NCBI GenBank assembly: GCA_045863555.1
Contig: BTUU01000004.1
Coordinates: forward strand, 310,001 to 374,000
DNA: 64,000 bases
Source of the DNA: JACRLV01 sp045863555
GTDB lineage: Bacteria; Planctomycetota; Phycisphaerae; UBA1845; Fen-1342
Reading direction: 5' to 3'
Shown: piece after piece, positions 8,334 through 17,128 of the stretch
How the letters are laid out: every line of letters starts with the position of its first letter
Numbering within the stretch: the stretch's first letter is position 1
The notes under the pieces: model-generated
The model's input: only the letters and a program-made list of their open reading frames with translations
Told to the model about the DNA's origin: nothing
Database searches by the model: none
Made by a program: the position numbers and the translations under genes

Positions 8334-8449
8334 TCGCCGGCGCGCCGGATCGCGGCGGCTGACTTGTAGAGTTTCCGCGCAACGATTTCCGGCCACGCGG
8401 GGCGGCTTCCGCTGCGGATACTTCTTACACGTCACCGCCGCGCAGTCGG

Positions 8450-10594
8450 TCAGGGCGTCACATCCACGACGGTGAGGATGCCCTTGCCATCCGATGTCGA
8501 CTGGCCGACGTACGCGGTGTTGCCCACCACCTCAATGCACTGCCCCATTCCGGGCAAATTGATCGTCTCGCCGCCGACCGGATTCCGCGGATCGGTCACA
8601 TCCCAGATGCCCATGACACCGGTGCCGTAGGGTTCGCCCGCGCCGACGATGTAGATGCGGTTGTTCGCCACCGCGATGTCGTATCCCGAGCTGTTCATCA
8701 CCGACCACAGCTCAACCGGCGCCGACGGATTGCTCGCGTCGATGATCGCGAGGCTCGTCGTCAGTACATACACCGTCGTACCGACCACGCGGATCGCGCC
8801 TGCACCCCCGCTGTATGCCTCGTGAGTCGGGTCAAACTCCGAGAGGAGCACCGGGTTGGCCGGATCGGTGACGTTCACGAAGTAGACCGATCCGTAGAGG
8901 TCGGCGAGGCAGACCGTCTTGCCGTCGGGCAGCATCCCTACGCCGCGGATGTACGAGCCGATGTCCAGCCCGCCGCGCGCCCGGCCCTTGTCCACCGCCG
9001 GCTCAGTCACGTCCACGATCCCGAATACACCGTCGTCCTGCGAGTAGCTCAGATCACCCGCCGCGATGTACGCGAGGCCGCCCGCAACAACGCTCGCATT
9101 GCAGTCGGAGTTCAGTCCCACGCCCTCGAGTGCCTGCATCGCCGACACGGTCGAAATGTCCACCATTCGGAACGATCCGCACGAGACGTACGCGATCGAC
9201 CCGTCTGTCGTGACTCCCCGGCCGGAGGAGTGCATGCTCAGCGTCAGCGACCCGAGCTTCGCCGGCGTTCCGCGCCCGCCCACGTACGCGGTCAATCCGA
9301 CGTCATGATCGATCGCCAGCACCAGGTCGTTGTAAACCGCGATGTCGCGAATCCGGTTGTCCACGGTCAGTGATCCCAGGATGCGCGACGCCGCCGCCGA
9401 TTCCCACAGCGTCAGGCTGTCGCTGCCTCCCTTCTTCAGCGTGACCGTCCGCTCGACATTGCCGAAGTGTTTGTCGATCAGCGTGTACGAACGGTAGTCC
9501 AGCCCGTCGTACCACTCCGCGAGCGTCCTGGGATCAGCGACCGCGTGGCTGCCCATGTCGCGGTACATCTTGCACGCCCAGCGCGCACTCTCGCGCGTCT
9601 TCACCCACCAGTCGAAGCCGAGGTGACCGCCCACGCCTTCGGTCGTCATCATCTGCGGCCAGGTTCCCAGGTCGCTCCAGCAGAAACCGCGGTAAATGAG
9701 CGGCCGGTTCGTGCCGAGATCGTTCTTCTCAGCGAGGTACGTCGGGCTCACGAGGATCATCCACCGGCGGATCGGCGCGGTTTCCGTCGCGAGTTGGAAC
9801 TTCATGAACCCGGCCGCGAGCTTGCCGTCCTGCATCGCCCGGCGTCGCTCGCTGACCTCGACCGGCAGCTTCTGATACGCCAGTTCCTGCGAGATGGACT
9901 GTCCCGTCAGCATGTAGATCTCGTTGCGGATCAATCCGCTGGGCCACGCGATTCCGTGCGAATAGAAGTGAATCACGCCGTAGTCGGAGAGCGTGCGGAG
10001 TACCGCGAGCGTGCACTGCTCACCCCGGTAGATCTCGAACGGGTTCAGCCCCGATGCTGCAAACGCGGCGTTCCCGTACTGTTCGATCTTCGCGGAGAAG
10101 TTCTTGCGTTCCCAGTAGTGCGGGTTGTAGAGGAGGGTGCGCGTCGACTTCGGAGCCATGCCCTTCTCAAGTGCGTCGCGCGGCTTGGGCGCACCCCCGC
10201 CTTCGTTCTCGATGTCCGCGGGTTCGAGATTCGGGTTGTCCGGATCATCGTCGAACGGATCGGTCACGTAGAAGAGCCGAATGCCGTTCGTGCACTGCAC
10301 CGCCAACCCCTGCCCGCCGATCTCCGTGGACTCGACCGCCGGATCGGCGTTCAGATCGGCGGCGAGTTGATTGAGCGCGTCCGTGACCGGTGTGCCGGCG
10401 GGGAGTGCATCCAGGTCCGCAGCGGCATTCTCGATCACGTCGAGGACGCGCTGCGTTTCGACGTCCGGATCGCTGGCTCCGTTCGTGTTGTCGTTTCCAT
10501 CGGGATTGAGCCACGGGCAGCCGCCGAGCAGCAGCAATGAGACAATCGCGGGCCCACACGCCCAGAGTGTGAAGCGAAGCACCATTCGTAGCAT
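8450..10594 (-). CDS. lipoprotein with LVIVD-type beta-propeller repeats
   Basis: 714 residues. MLRMVLRFTLWACGPAIVSL leads into LLLGGC, a good lipobox, so the mature protein is a lipoprotein with Cys near residue 26. A Pro/Asn/Asp-rich linker follows. Residues about 130-400 form a domain I do not recognise, with HFYSHGIAWPSG and a conserved GHLGFDWWVKTRESA. From about residue 430 there are repeated LVIVD-like blades: LVLAIDHDVGLTAYVG, FRMVDISTV, FGIVDVTEP, VYFVNVTDPANPV, LAIIDASNPSAPV and GIWDVTDPRNPVG. These repeats form cell-surface beta-propellers. The start at 10594 follows a GGGGGA ribosome-binding site. It is transcribed alone. Confidence 0.8.
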   Translation of the reverse strand: MLRMVLRFTLWACGPAIVSLLLLGGCPWLNPDGNDNTNGASDPDVETQRVLDVIENAAADLDALPAGTPVTDALNQLAADLNADPAVESTEIGGQGLAVQCTNGIRLFYVTDPFDDDPDNPNLEPADIENEGGGAPKPRDALEKGMAPKSTRTLLYNPHYWERKNFSAKIEQYGNAAFAASGLNPFEIYRGEQCTLAVLRTLSDYGVIHFYSHGIAWPSGLIRNEIYMLTGQSISQELAYQKLPVEVSERRRAMQDGKLAAGFMKFQLATETAPIRRWMILVSPTYLAEKNDLGTNRPLIYRGFCWSDLGTWPQMMTTEGVGGHLGFDWWVKTRESARWACKMYRDMGSHAVADPRTLAEWYDGLDYRSYTLIDKHFGNVERTVTLKKGGSDSLTLWESAAASRILGSLTVDNRIRDIAVYNDLVLAIDHDVGLTAYVGGRGTPAKLGSLTLSMHSSGRGVTTDGSIAYVSCGSFRMVDISTVSAMQALEGVGLNSDCNASVVAGGLAYIAAGDLSYSQDDGVFGIVDVTEPAVDKGRARGGLDIGSYIRGVGMLPDGKTVCLADLYGSVYFVNVTDPANPVLLSEFDPTHEAYSGGAGAIRVVGTTVYVLTTSLAIIDASNPSAPVELWSVMNSSGYDIAVANNRIYIVGAGEPYGTGVMGIWDVTDPRNPVGGETINLPGMGQCIEVVGNTAYVGQSTSDGKGILTVVDVTP

Positions 10595-10841
10595 GTCTGG
10601 ATCCCCCTCTCTCGCCTGCGCCGAAGAGCGAGATGAGCGGGTCGGCGCGGCGGGACGTGAAATGCGCCTATCTGAAGTTTGAATCACAATTCGCGAGAGG
10701 TCAACCTGCCGTCGATGCGTTTATTGCTGCAAGGACGTCAAATCCACAATGAAGGTCCGGCCGAGCTGGCGCGTCGCGTGACGGCGCGGATTGAGTGTCG
10801 TATCATGGACATTTCGACCCTTTTTCATGGTTGGAGGTTGC

Positions 10842-11294
10842 ATGGAACGGACGTTGATCATCTTCAAGCCCGACGCGATGAACCGGCTTCTGGTTGGGCG
10901 GATCCTCTGCCGGTTTGAGGACAAGGGCCTGCGGATCGCGGCGATGAAGCTTCAGAAGACCGCGCGGACGCAGGTCGAGAAGCACTACGAGGTGCACAAG
11001 GAGCGGCCCTTCTACAAGGCGCTGTGCGACTTCATGACCAGCGCACCAGTGATCGTGGCCGTCCTCGAAGGCCCACAGGCGATCACGGTCGTCCGTAACC
11101 TGCTCGGCGCGACCGACGGCAAGGCGGCGGCGCCGGGCACGATTCGCGGCGACTTCGGCATCGACAAGCAGTACAACCTTGTGCACGCGAGCGACTCGCC
11201 GGAGACGGCAGCGTTCGAGATCAACCTGTTCTTCAAGCCGGAAGAGCTCGTTTCGTACACGCGTGCGCCGGATGCGTGGATTGTGAGCGCGTAG
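10842..11294 (+). CDS. ndk: nucleoside diphosphate kinase
   Basis: 150 residues. It starts ERTLIIFKPDAMNRLLVG, the conserved Ndk N-terminus with the KPDA motif, and has the active-site histidine at His115 in NLVHASDSPETAAFEI, along with GATDGKAAAPGTIRGDFG. Ndk transfers the gamma phosphate from ATP to nucleoside diphosphates through phosphohistidine. TTGGAGGTTGC precedes the ATG at 10842 as ribosome-binding site. The C-terminus runs a few residues past the usual end (PEELVSYTRAPDAWIVSA), which is common. The cupin and sod genes follow closely on the same strand. Confidence 0.95.
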   Translation: MERTLIIFKPDAMNRLLVGRILCRFEDKGLRIAAMKLQKTARTQVEKHYEVHKERPFYKALCDFMTSAPVIVAVLEGPQAITVVRNLLGATDGKAAAPGTIRGDFGIDKQYNLVHASDSPETAAFEINLFFKPEELVSYTRAPDAWIVSA

Positions 11295-11317
11295 GCAGCA
11301 CCGGCGGAGGATCGACG

Positions 11318-11668
11318 ATGAAAGTCAAACCGATCCAGGAACATGAACAGAAACCCGTGCAGATGGAAGGCGCTGCCGGCGCGAAGATGCGCATGCTCGT
11401 TGGCCCGCCGGACGGCGCGCCGAACTTTCACATGCGCCACTTCGAGGTCGAGCCCGGCGGCTATACGCCGCACCATCAGCATGATTACGAGCATGAGATC
11501 CTCATCCTGAAGGGCGAGGGGCTCGCGAAGAGCGAGCAGGGCGAGCGGATGTTCCACGCCGGCGACGTCATCTGGGTCCCCGCGAACGAGATGCACCAGT
11601 TTCGGAACACGGGCGCGACGCCGCTGGAGTTCATCTGCCTGATTCCCGCACCGAAGTCGTGCGCGTGA
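11318..11668 (+). CDS. cupin-domain protein
   Basis: 116 residues forming one small beta-barrel cupin. Motif 1 is GGYTPHHQHDYEHEILILKGEG, with the metal-binding His/His/Glu set, and motif 2 is GDVIWVPANEMHQFRN, with the last His. It most resembles short single-domain cupins that bind one divalent metal. Substrate and reaction are not evident. CGGAGGATCGACG before the ATG at 11318 gives a good ribosome-binding site. It lies 23 bp after ndk and 57 bp before a superoxide dismutase, so a stress-related role is possible, but that is only inference from context. Confidence 0.85.
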   Translation: MKVKPIQEHEQKPVQMEGAAGAKMRMLVGPPDGAPNFHMRHFEVEPGGYTPHHQHDYEHEILILKGEGLAKSEQGERMFHAGDVIWVPANEMHQFRNTGATPLEFICLIPAPKSCA

Positions 11669-11725
11669 CTACGCCGTGGGCAAGAATCTGTGGCCGCTCG
11701 ACGGCTTCGGAAAGGATCAATCTTC

Positions 11726-12457
11726 ATGAGCGCACTCTCCCGCCGTGATCTTCTGGCCGCCGGCACCGTTGCCGGCGGGTGGCTTGCGGTATCCGGCGCA
11801 TTCGCCCAGTCCGCGCCGACGACGCAGGCGGCCGACGCCTCCGACGGCCCCTATTCGCTGTCGCCGCTGCCGTACGGCTACAGCGACCTCGAGCCGCATC
11901 TCGGAGCGCAGACGCTCAAGCTCCACCACGACATCCACCACGCGGGCTACGTGAAAGGCGCCAACGAGGCTCTCGCGGCGCTCGCGACCGTCCGCCGCGA
12001 CGGCGGCGACGCCATTCGCCAGGTCCGGGCGATCACCGACTCGCTCGCCTTCAACCTGGCCGGGCACCTGCTGCACGTCGTCTACTGGAACAGCATGTCG
12101 CGCACGGGCGGCGGGCAGCCGCCGGCGGACAGCGAGATCGCGAAGATGCTCAAGCGCGATTTCGGCTCGTTCGACGCGTTCGCCGGTCATTTCTCCGCGG
12201 CCGCGGCGCAGGTGCAGGGCAGCGGCTGGGCGATCCTGGGCTACGAGCCGCTGGCCCGGAGGCTGCTGGTATTGCAGGCGGAGAAGCATCAGAATTCGCA
12301 CGGGCCGGGCGTGGTCCCGCTGATCGCGCTCGACGTCTGGGAGCATGCGTATTATCTCCAGTACCAGAACCAACGATCGAACTACATCAAGGCGTTCTTC
12401 AACGTCATTCACTGGACCGATGCGGACGCCCGTCTTCGCGCTGCGATCGCGAGTTGA
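11726..12457 (+). CDS. Tat-exported superoxide dismutase (Fe/Mn)
   Basis: 243 residues. The start MSALSRRDLLAAGTVAGGWL carries a twin-arginine motif (SRRDLL) and a hydrophobic core ending in GAFAQ, so the enzyme is exported folded, with its metal, through the Tat pathway. The Fe/Mn-SOD domain spans about 42-243: LPYGYSDLEPHLG, the ligand helix KLHHDIHHAGYVKGAN (residues 66-80), NLAGHLLHVVYWNSM with the second His, and LDVWEHAYYLQYQN with the Asp and third His. Metal choice cannot be fixed by eye. Periplasmic Fe/Mn SODs are unusual compared with the cytosolic form. Confidence 0.92.
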   Translation: MSALSRRDLLAAGTVAGGWLAVSGAFAQSAPTTQAADASDGPYSLSPLPYGYSDLEPHLGAQTLKLHHDIHHAGYVKGANEALAALATVRRDGGDAIRQVRAITDSLAFNLAGHLLHVVYWNSMSRTGGGQPPADSEIAKMLKRDFGSFDAFAGHFSAAAAQVQGSGWAILGYEPLARRLLVLQAEKHQNSHGPGVVPLIALDVWEHAYYLQYQNQRSNYIKAFFNVIHWTDADARLRAAIAS

Positions 12458-12508
12458 CGCTCGGCCGGCGACGGCGACGGCCGAGTTCCATCGCGACGAG
12501 GTTGCGTC

Positions 12509-14242
12509 GTGAGCCAGCGCCCGGCCGACTACTCGCGTGATCTTCGCCTGCCGCGGCCTCCGTCGACGCCGCTGCCGCTGACGTATGTCATCCTCGCCAT
12601 GCTGGCGGTATGTGCGCCGCTGGTCATTGCGTCGCAGATCGCCGCGCACCTGCGCTTCGACGTCGTCGACGACCAGATGTTCGGCTATTACGGGTGGCGC
12701 ATCGCCCATGGCGGCGTCGCGTACCTGGATGTCTGGGACAATAAACCGCCGGGCATCTACTGGATCAATGCGATCGGCTTTCTCATCGGCGGCGACAGCT
12801 ATGGCGGCGTCGTCTTCCTTTGCGCTGTCGCCGTCATCGCCACGCTTGTGCTTCTGTATCTCATCCAGGCTTCGATCTACTTCCGCGGCGCGGCAGCCGT
12901 ATCGACCGTGCTCGCGTGCTTCTTCATTACGCATGGCTTCTACCAGGGCGGCACGAACCGCACCGAGACGTTTCTCATCCCCTTCGAACTCGGGGCCGTG
13001 CTGCTGTACTTCCGCGGATTCGTGCGCGATCGCTGGTGGAAGTGGTACGTCGCCGGGCTGCTCTGCGGCGTCGCGTTCACGTTCAAGCAGGTCGGCCTGG
13101 CCGCGTGGGGCGCGATGGGGCTGCACACGATCATCCTCGTGTGCATTCGCGAACTGCCGGTCCTCACAGGCCTGCGGCGCTGCCTGCTGCTGCTCGCCGG
13201 TGCGGTCACGACGATCGGTGCGGCCGCGGCGTATCTGCACTCGCAGGGCGCGCTCTTCGAGGAGCGCGGGGCGCTCTTCGCGATCTTCGGCTTCAACCAG
13301 GCGTATTTCGACGTCGGCGCGAGCAGCATGACCGAGGTGCGGTTCAAGTGGACGATGCTACGCCACCACATGATGCCGATCCTCACGCTGCCGCTGCTCA
13401 TGGCGATCGCCGCGGCGATCCACTCGACGCTCTGGTTCCTGCGGCCGCAGTATCGCCCGACGGAGATCGAGCAGCCGCTGCGGGAGTTCAAGCCGGCGTG
13501 TCCGCATTTCATGATGCTGTTTGCGATCTGGTACGTCGCGGCGATGTACGGCGCGTCGGTCAGTCCACATGCGTTCCGCCACTACCTGCTGCCGACGCTG
13601 CCGCCGCTGCTGCTGGCGGGCGGGTATCTCATCAACGTCATCAAGACCGAGGTCAACCTGATCGACCGGCTTCAGCAGCGGGCGTGGGTGACGGCTGCGT
13701 TCGTGCTGATGGGGTATCTCGCGATCGATGCGGTCTGGTTCCACATGGGCGAGGTCGGGCGAGTGTGGGTGGATCGATTTGAGCGCAAGAAGGACGCGCC
13801 GTGGGAGACGGTCGGCGACGCCGTGGCGGCGATGACGCGGCCGGACGAGCGGATCCAGTGCTTCGGCTACCAGCCGGGGGTGTACTTGCGGGCGCGGCGG
13901 CTGAACGTGTGCCGGTACACGACGACGGAGAAGATGGGGCAGGTGCAGGAGGGCGCGCGGTTCCAGGAAGAAGAGCTCCAGCACACGCTGAGCGCGACGC
14001 CGCCCACGGTGCTCGGCATCACGGCCGGGGATTACGGGCGGCTGATCGATCGCGACCCCAACGACACGCCGATGACGGGGTGGGACTACTGGCTGCGCGA
14101 CTTCATCGCGGCGCGGTATGAGCAGGCGCAGATGATCAACGTCGAGGATGACAATTACCTGCTGTTCAAGCTGCGGCCGGCGGCGAGCGGACCGGCGTCG
14201 TCGGCGAGCGCGCCCGCGACCGGGGCACCAGGAGCACAATAG
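12509..14242 (+). CDS. GT39-like membrane glycosyltransferase
   Basis: 577 residues from a GTG start. The first membrane helix (residues 22-45) is followed by a loop with DDQMFGYYGWRIAHGG and DVWDNKPPGIYW, the acidic-aromatic arrangement of PMT/ArnT-type (GT39 or GT83) enzymes, in which the first-loop Asp acts in catalysis. Ten or so further hydrophobic segments follow to about residue 430. The last 130 residues form a soluble domain (RPDERIQCFGYQPGVYLRAR). Such enzymes move a sugar from a polyprenyl-phosphate carrier to lipid or protein at the outer face of the membrane. The acceptor is unknown. The gene ends directly at repeat copy B. Confidence 0.75.
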   Translation: MSQRPADYSRDLRLPRPPSTPLPLTYVILAMLAVCAPLVIASQIAAHLRFDVVDDQMFGYYGWRIAHGGVAYLDVWDNKPPGIYWINAIGFLIGGDSYGGVVFLCAVAVIATLVLLYLIQASIYFRGAAAVSTVLACFFITHGFYQGGTNRTETFLIPFELGAVLLYFRGFVRDRWWKWYVAGLLCGVAFTFKQVGLAAWGAMGLHTIILVCIRELPVLTGLRRCLLLLAGAVTTIGAAAAYLHSQGALFEERGALFAIFGFNQAYFDVGASSMTEVRFKWTMLRHHMMPILTLPLLMAIAAAIHSTLWFLRPQYRPTEIEQPLREFKPACPHFMMLFAIWYVAAMYGASVSPHAFRHYLLPTLPPLLLAGGYLINVIKTEVNLIDRLQQRAWVTAAFVLMGYLAIDAVWFHMGEVGRVWVDRFERKKDAPWETVGDAVAAMTRPDERIQCFGYQPGVYLRARRLNVCRYTTTEKMGQVQEGARFQEEELQHTLSATPPTVLGITAGDYGRLIDRDPNDTPMTGWDYWLRDFIAARYEQAQMINVEDDNYLLFKLRPAASGPASSASAPATGAPGAQ

Positions 14243-14860
14243 GCCGGGGTCGGGGTGAATGGCCATTCGCGGTTTGGATGGGGATTCGGAAACCGCGTTT
14301 TCAGCGAACTCTCCGAAGGGTGCCAAACTTCTCGTGTTGCGCGCGACGGTTTGGCAATGTTGGTTATCAGGACGTTGGATCCGGGTTGGCGGGGCCGCCG
14401 AAACCGCGTTTTGAGCGTTCTGGCCGAAGGTGATCATTTTCTTTTTTTCGCGCGTGCCGGAATGATCACCTTGGTTATCAGACGTATGGGGGGTGGGAAG
14501 GTGGGAATGTGGGAAGGTGGGAAGGGACGGGGATGACGGCCGGGGGGCGGCGGCCGGGTGATGGGGGCGGACCGGGAATGGGTATTGGAGCGCTGGCATC
14601 TGCGGGATTGTTGCACGGGATGAGGCGGGCGGCGGGATTTCGGGGGTGGTGTGGGCGCGGTTGGCGGAGTTTGGCGGGGATTGGCGGTGGGTGAGGGGAA
14701 TCTGGCGGAATTTGACGGCGTTTTTTGCGAGTCGCGGCGGCGCGGCGAGGGTGATGCGAGGCGGCGGTGAGTGATGCGCGCGAGACACGTTCGGCGGAGA
14801 CTGCGTGGACGTTGAGTGGAACCGTGGCCACGCGAACGGCCGTGGCCACGGCACCCGGCG
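14243..14860 (-). repeat. long repeat, copy B (inverted relative to copy A)
   Basis: This is the reverse complement of copy A at 3925-4550, nearly identical over its centre. Hairpin unit 1 (14427-14438 with 14461-14472) keeps its perfect 12-bp stem. Unit 2 (14321-14328 with 14349-14356) keeps only an 8-bp stem, TGCCAAAC/GTTTGGCA, and its outer part has decayed. The dyads CGTGGCCACG (14823-14832) and CCGTGGCCACGG (14840-14851) mark the far end. No gene is seen in this stretch. Confidence 0.8.
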
Positions 14861-14921
14861 CGAGAAATCCGTCACCGCACGATGCCCGGCACTTGGTGAC
14901 CGGCGGCCAGGTCGACGAACG

Positions 14922-16286
14922 TCAAGGCTCCTTCTTCGTTGCTTCGTCGTCACCCTCTGCCGCACGTCGCTGGGCGCGCGTGGGCAGTTTCTCGAGCCGT
15001 GGCTTGAGCTGCTGCTCGAATATTTCATGGATCGGCGACATCAGCTCCGCTTCGCGGCGGCCGAGGCGGCTGGACTTGTCCGGATCGGCCGTCTCTTCTT
15101 GAGCGCGTGCGACGGCCGTCTTTTCAAGCTCCTCGAACTCACGTTTCTTCCGCTGAACGTATTCGCGGGCCCGGTCCTCGCATTCGTGGAGGATCAGGAT
15201 TGCCTTGTCCGCCTGCTCCGCGTCGAGTTGGTAGCGGACAATGAAGTTTCGCACGTACTCGGCCCAGATCGTCTCGTGTCGCTTCTCGGCCGAGGTGTCA
15301 TCCAGCAGCCGCTGGATTGCCTCCGCCTGGGCACTTGCCCATGAACGAACGAGTGTGGGGCCGGGTTGAACTTCGCCGCGCTTCAGCTTCTTGCGGTACT
15401 CCGCCTCCCCAATTGCGGACTTTCCGTCGAAAAACAGCAGAGGCGTCCCAGGTGGTTCCAAGGGACGATGAATCGTCATGCCCGGCTCAATCCCGATGTC
15501 CGCCGGCGTAAATCGGCGAGGATGCTTCGGATCATTGAACGACGCGGAGACAACGCGGATCACCTCGGCGGGCTCGGTCCCGTTTTTGTACCCGCTGTTG
15601 AAATTCAGCACCGTGTCGGGATACCAGACGCCGTCAAACTGACGAAGGGAGATGCGCGTCTCGCGGAGGGTCTTCCCGTCGTGAACGGCGGTGATTCGGA
15701 CGGCGTTCCAATCGCGCTTTGGGTCGATCCACCAGGTGAGCCCGCCGTGTTCGGTTTTTGCCGTGACGACGTGGAGGCCGTCCTCGATTCGCTCGGTGTA
15801 TTCGCGCGCCGCCGGCTGCTCGCCCTGATCCCGCCAGAGTGTGTCATGAATATCGGCATAGGAAAGAAAGCAGGTAGCACCGAGCGAGCGGAAATCGGGA
15901 ACATCACAGTGCGGGTTGTCCTTCGTCGAATGGACTGCACTTGCCGTTCTCTGCATGAATGCCCAGCGCTCCCCGTCGCGCTTCAACGTGGGCAGGAAGG
16001 CAATTACCCGCGCCCCTTCCTCCTCTGCGGTCTGTTGCGCGTTTTCTTCTGGTCCGCCCCGCAGGATGTCGATCAAATCCGGCCCCGCCATCCGCGCTGT
16101 GCGATAAACACCGGCGGGCGGGCCGACGCCCGACTGCCGCCAAAAGTAGTCGACGGAACCGGTCTCCAACCTTTCCCGCGCCTTCTGGAAATTCTCGAGC
16201 GCCTGCGGCCGCTGCTGGGCATGCGCAAGCGCCGAGAACGCCAGTGCCGTCAACACCCTCGGGAGGAATTGCGACGACAGCAGCAT
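14922..16286 (-). CDS. hypothetical secreted protein
   Basis: 454 residues. MLLSSQFLPRVLTALAFSAL leading into AHAQQ is a Sec signal peptide cleaved after about residue 23. The mature part has no family I recognise. Residues about 90-300 contain beta-rich stretches (LHVVTAKTEHGGLTWWIDPK, TRISLRQFDGVWYPDTVLNF) that recall the outer-membrane lipoprotein-sorting fold, where WxxP and WYPD turns are common. The C-terminal third is helical and highly charged, probably coiled coil (about 350-430). It lies 17 bp after the Cys-rich protein gene and is likely the last gene of that three-gene export unit. Confidence 0.7.
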   Translation of the reverse strand: MLLSSQFLPRVLTALAFSALAHAQQRPQALENFQKARERLETGSVDYFWRQSGVGPPAGVYRTARMAGPDLIDILRGGPEENAQQTAEEEGARVIAFLPTLKRDGERWAFMQRTASAVHSTKDNPHCDVPDFRSLGATCFLSYADIHDTLWRDQGEQPAAREYTERIEDGLHVVTAKTEHGGLTWWIDPKRDWNAVRITAVHDGKTLRETRISLRQFDGVWYPDTVLNFNSGYKNGTEPAEVIRVVSASFNDPKHPRRFTPADIGIEPGMTIHRPLEPPGTPLLFFDGKSAIGEAEYRKKLKRGEVQPGPTLVRSWASAQAEAIQRLLDDTSAEKRHETIWAEYVRNFIVRYQLDAEQADKAILILHECEDRAREYVQRKKREFEELEKTAVARAQEETADPDKSSRLGRREAELMSPIHEIFEQQLKPRLEKLPTRAQRRAAEGDDEATKKEP

Positions 16287-16303
16287 CCGAACACCGCCTT
16301 CCG

Positions 16304-16732
16304 TTAGATATCGACGCAGCTACCAATGTCGCGCGGCTGCAGTTGATAGAATGTCGTCGTACTCTCATTGCCGGTTTGGGCACCCTTCTTGCATTTGTTC
16401 CCGGCGCACGGAAAAACGTCAGCCGCCGTGCAGTATACTTCGATTGAGCACGGGACCTCGTAATTCACTGCGTTGTCTCCTGAAGCAACCTGGTCCGCCT
16501 GCTGCTGGATAAAGCAAATCCAGACTGTTGCGGGGGAACCACAACTGTTATTCCCAAACGGCGGGCCCTGAATACAATCGCCGCATTGCCCGGTCGAACA
16601 TCCGCTACATCCAGGTTGGCCGGTCTGACTCCAGTTTCCCCAGCAGACCACAGCGCGCGCGGAGGGCGTGACAAGCCCGAGAACGTACGACATCGCACCG
16701 AGAGTGATTGCAAGCAGCGCTACAGATTTCAT
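16304..16732 (-). CDS. small secreted Cys-rich protein
   Basis: 142 residues with a signal peptide (residues 1-27, hydrophobic core SVALLAITLGAMSYVLGLVT, then SARA). The mature part is short and carries about twelve cysteines, dense in VCWGNW...CSGCSTGQCGDCIQG and again in PCSIEVYCTAADVFPCAGNKCKK, which suggests a disulfide-stabilised extracellular domain. I do not recognise the family. It sits between the broken DUF1573-like gene and the larger secreted protein on the same strand, with gaps of 27 and 17 bp, so the three probably formed one transcription unit. Confidence 0.7.
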   Translation of the reverse strand: MKSVALLAITLGAMSYVLGLVTPSARAVVCWGNWSQTGQPGCSGCSTGQCGDCIQGPPFGNNSCGSPATVWICFIQQQADQVASGDNAVNYEVPCSIEVYCTAADVFPCAGNKCKKGAQTGNESTTTFYQLQPRDIGSCVDI

Positions 16733-16759
16733 TTGCTTCTCCTTCTGGAAAATCTCCGT

Positions 16760-17122
16760 TCAGAGAACAGATATCGGCACCCGCCGCATCCGCCCCAGCG
16801 AATCCGAGACTTCAAGTCTCCCAGGTTCTGGAAACGCGACTCCGCTTGGATTACTCAACTGAACTGCGCCGTCCGCTTCGACGGTGACGTTGATGCTTGC
16901 CGGATGGAACGTCGCCGACACGATCCGAACGCGCTCGCCTGTCCGGTCGAAGAATTCGATCCTCTGCGTTTTTGCTCCGAGTATTGTCGGTGCGACGGGT
17001 GAGCACTCAAGCTCGTGCACGGCCCGCAGCTTGACGAACACAACGCCGGACGGCTTGATTGGACTAGATGTTCGAACCGCCACCGATGCACTGTGAAGTC
17101 CCGGCGTTATTACTCCGGCCAC
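16760..17122 (-). pseudogene. 3' fragment of a DUF1573-like exported protein gene
   Basis: About 120 codons in frame after a GTG at 17122, but the reading frame continues up to the IS630 border at 17126. The product reads ITPGLHSASVAVRTSSPIKP, then VFVKLRAVHELECSPV, which is the repeated beta-sandwich pattern of DUF1573/MSP-like domains, followed by a second domain with RIVSATFHPASINVTVEAD. It is the C-terminal part of the gene whose 5' part lies at 18206-18856. Removing 17127-18205 joins the two in frame. Confidence 0.75.
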
Positions 17123-17128
17123 TAAGTA

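Noticed and set aside
11717..13240. Leftward 507-codon frame
   Set aside because: Antisense to the superoxide dismutase and glycosyltransferase genes; charged low-complexity product without motifs.
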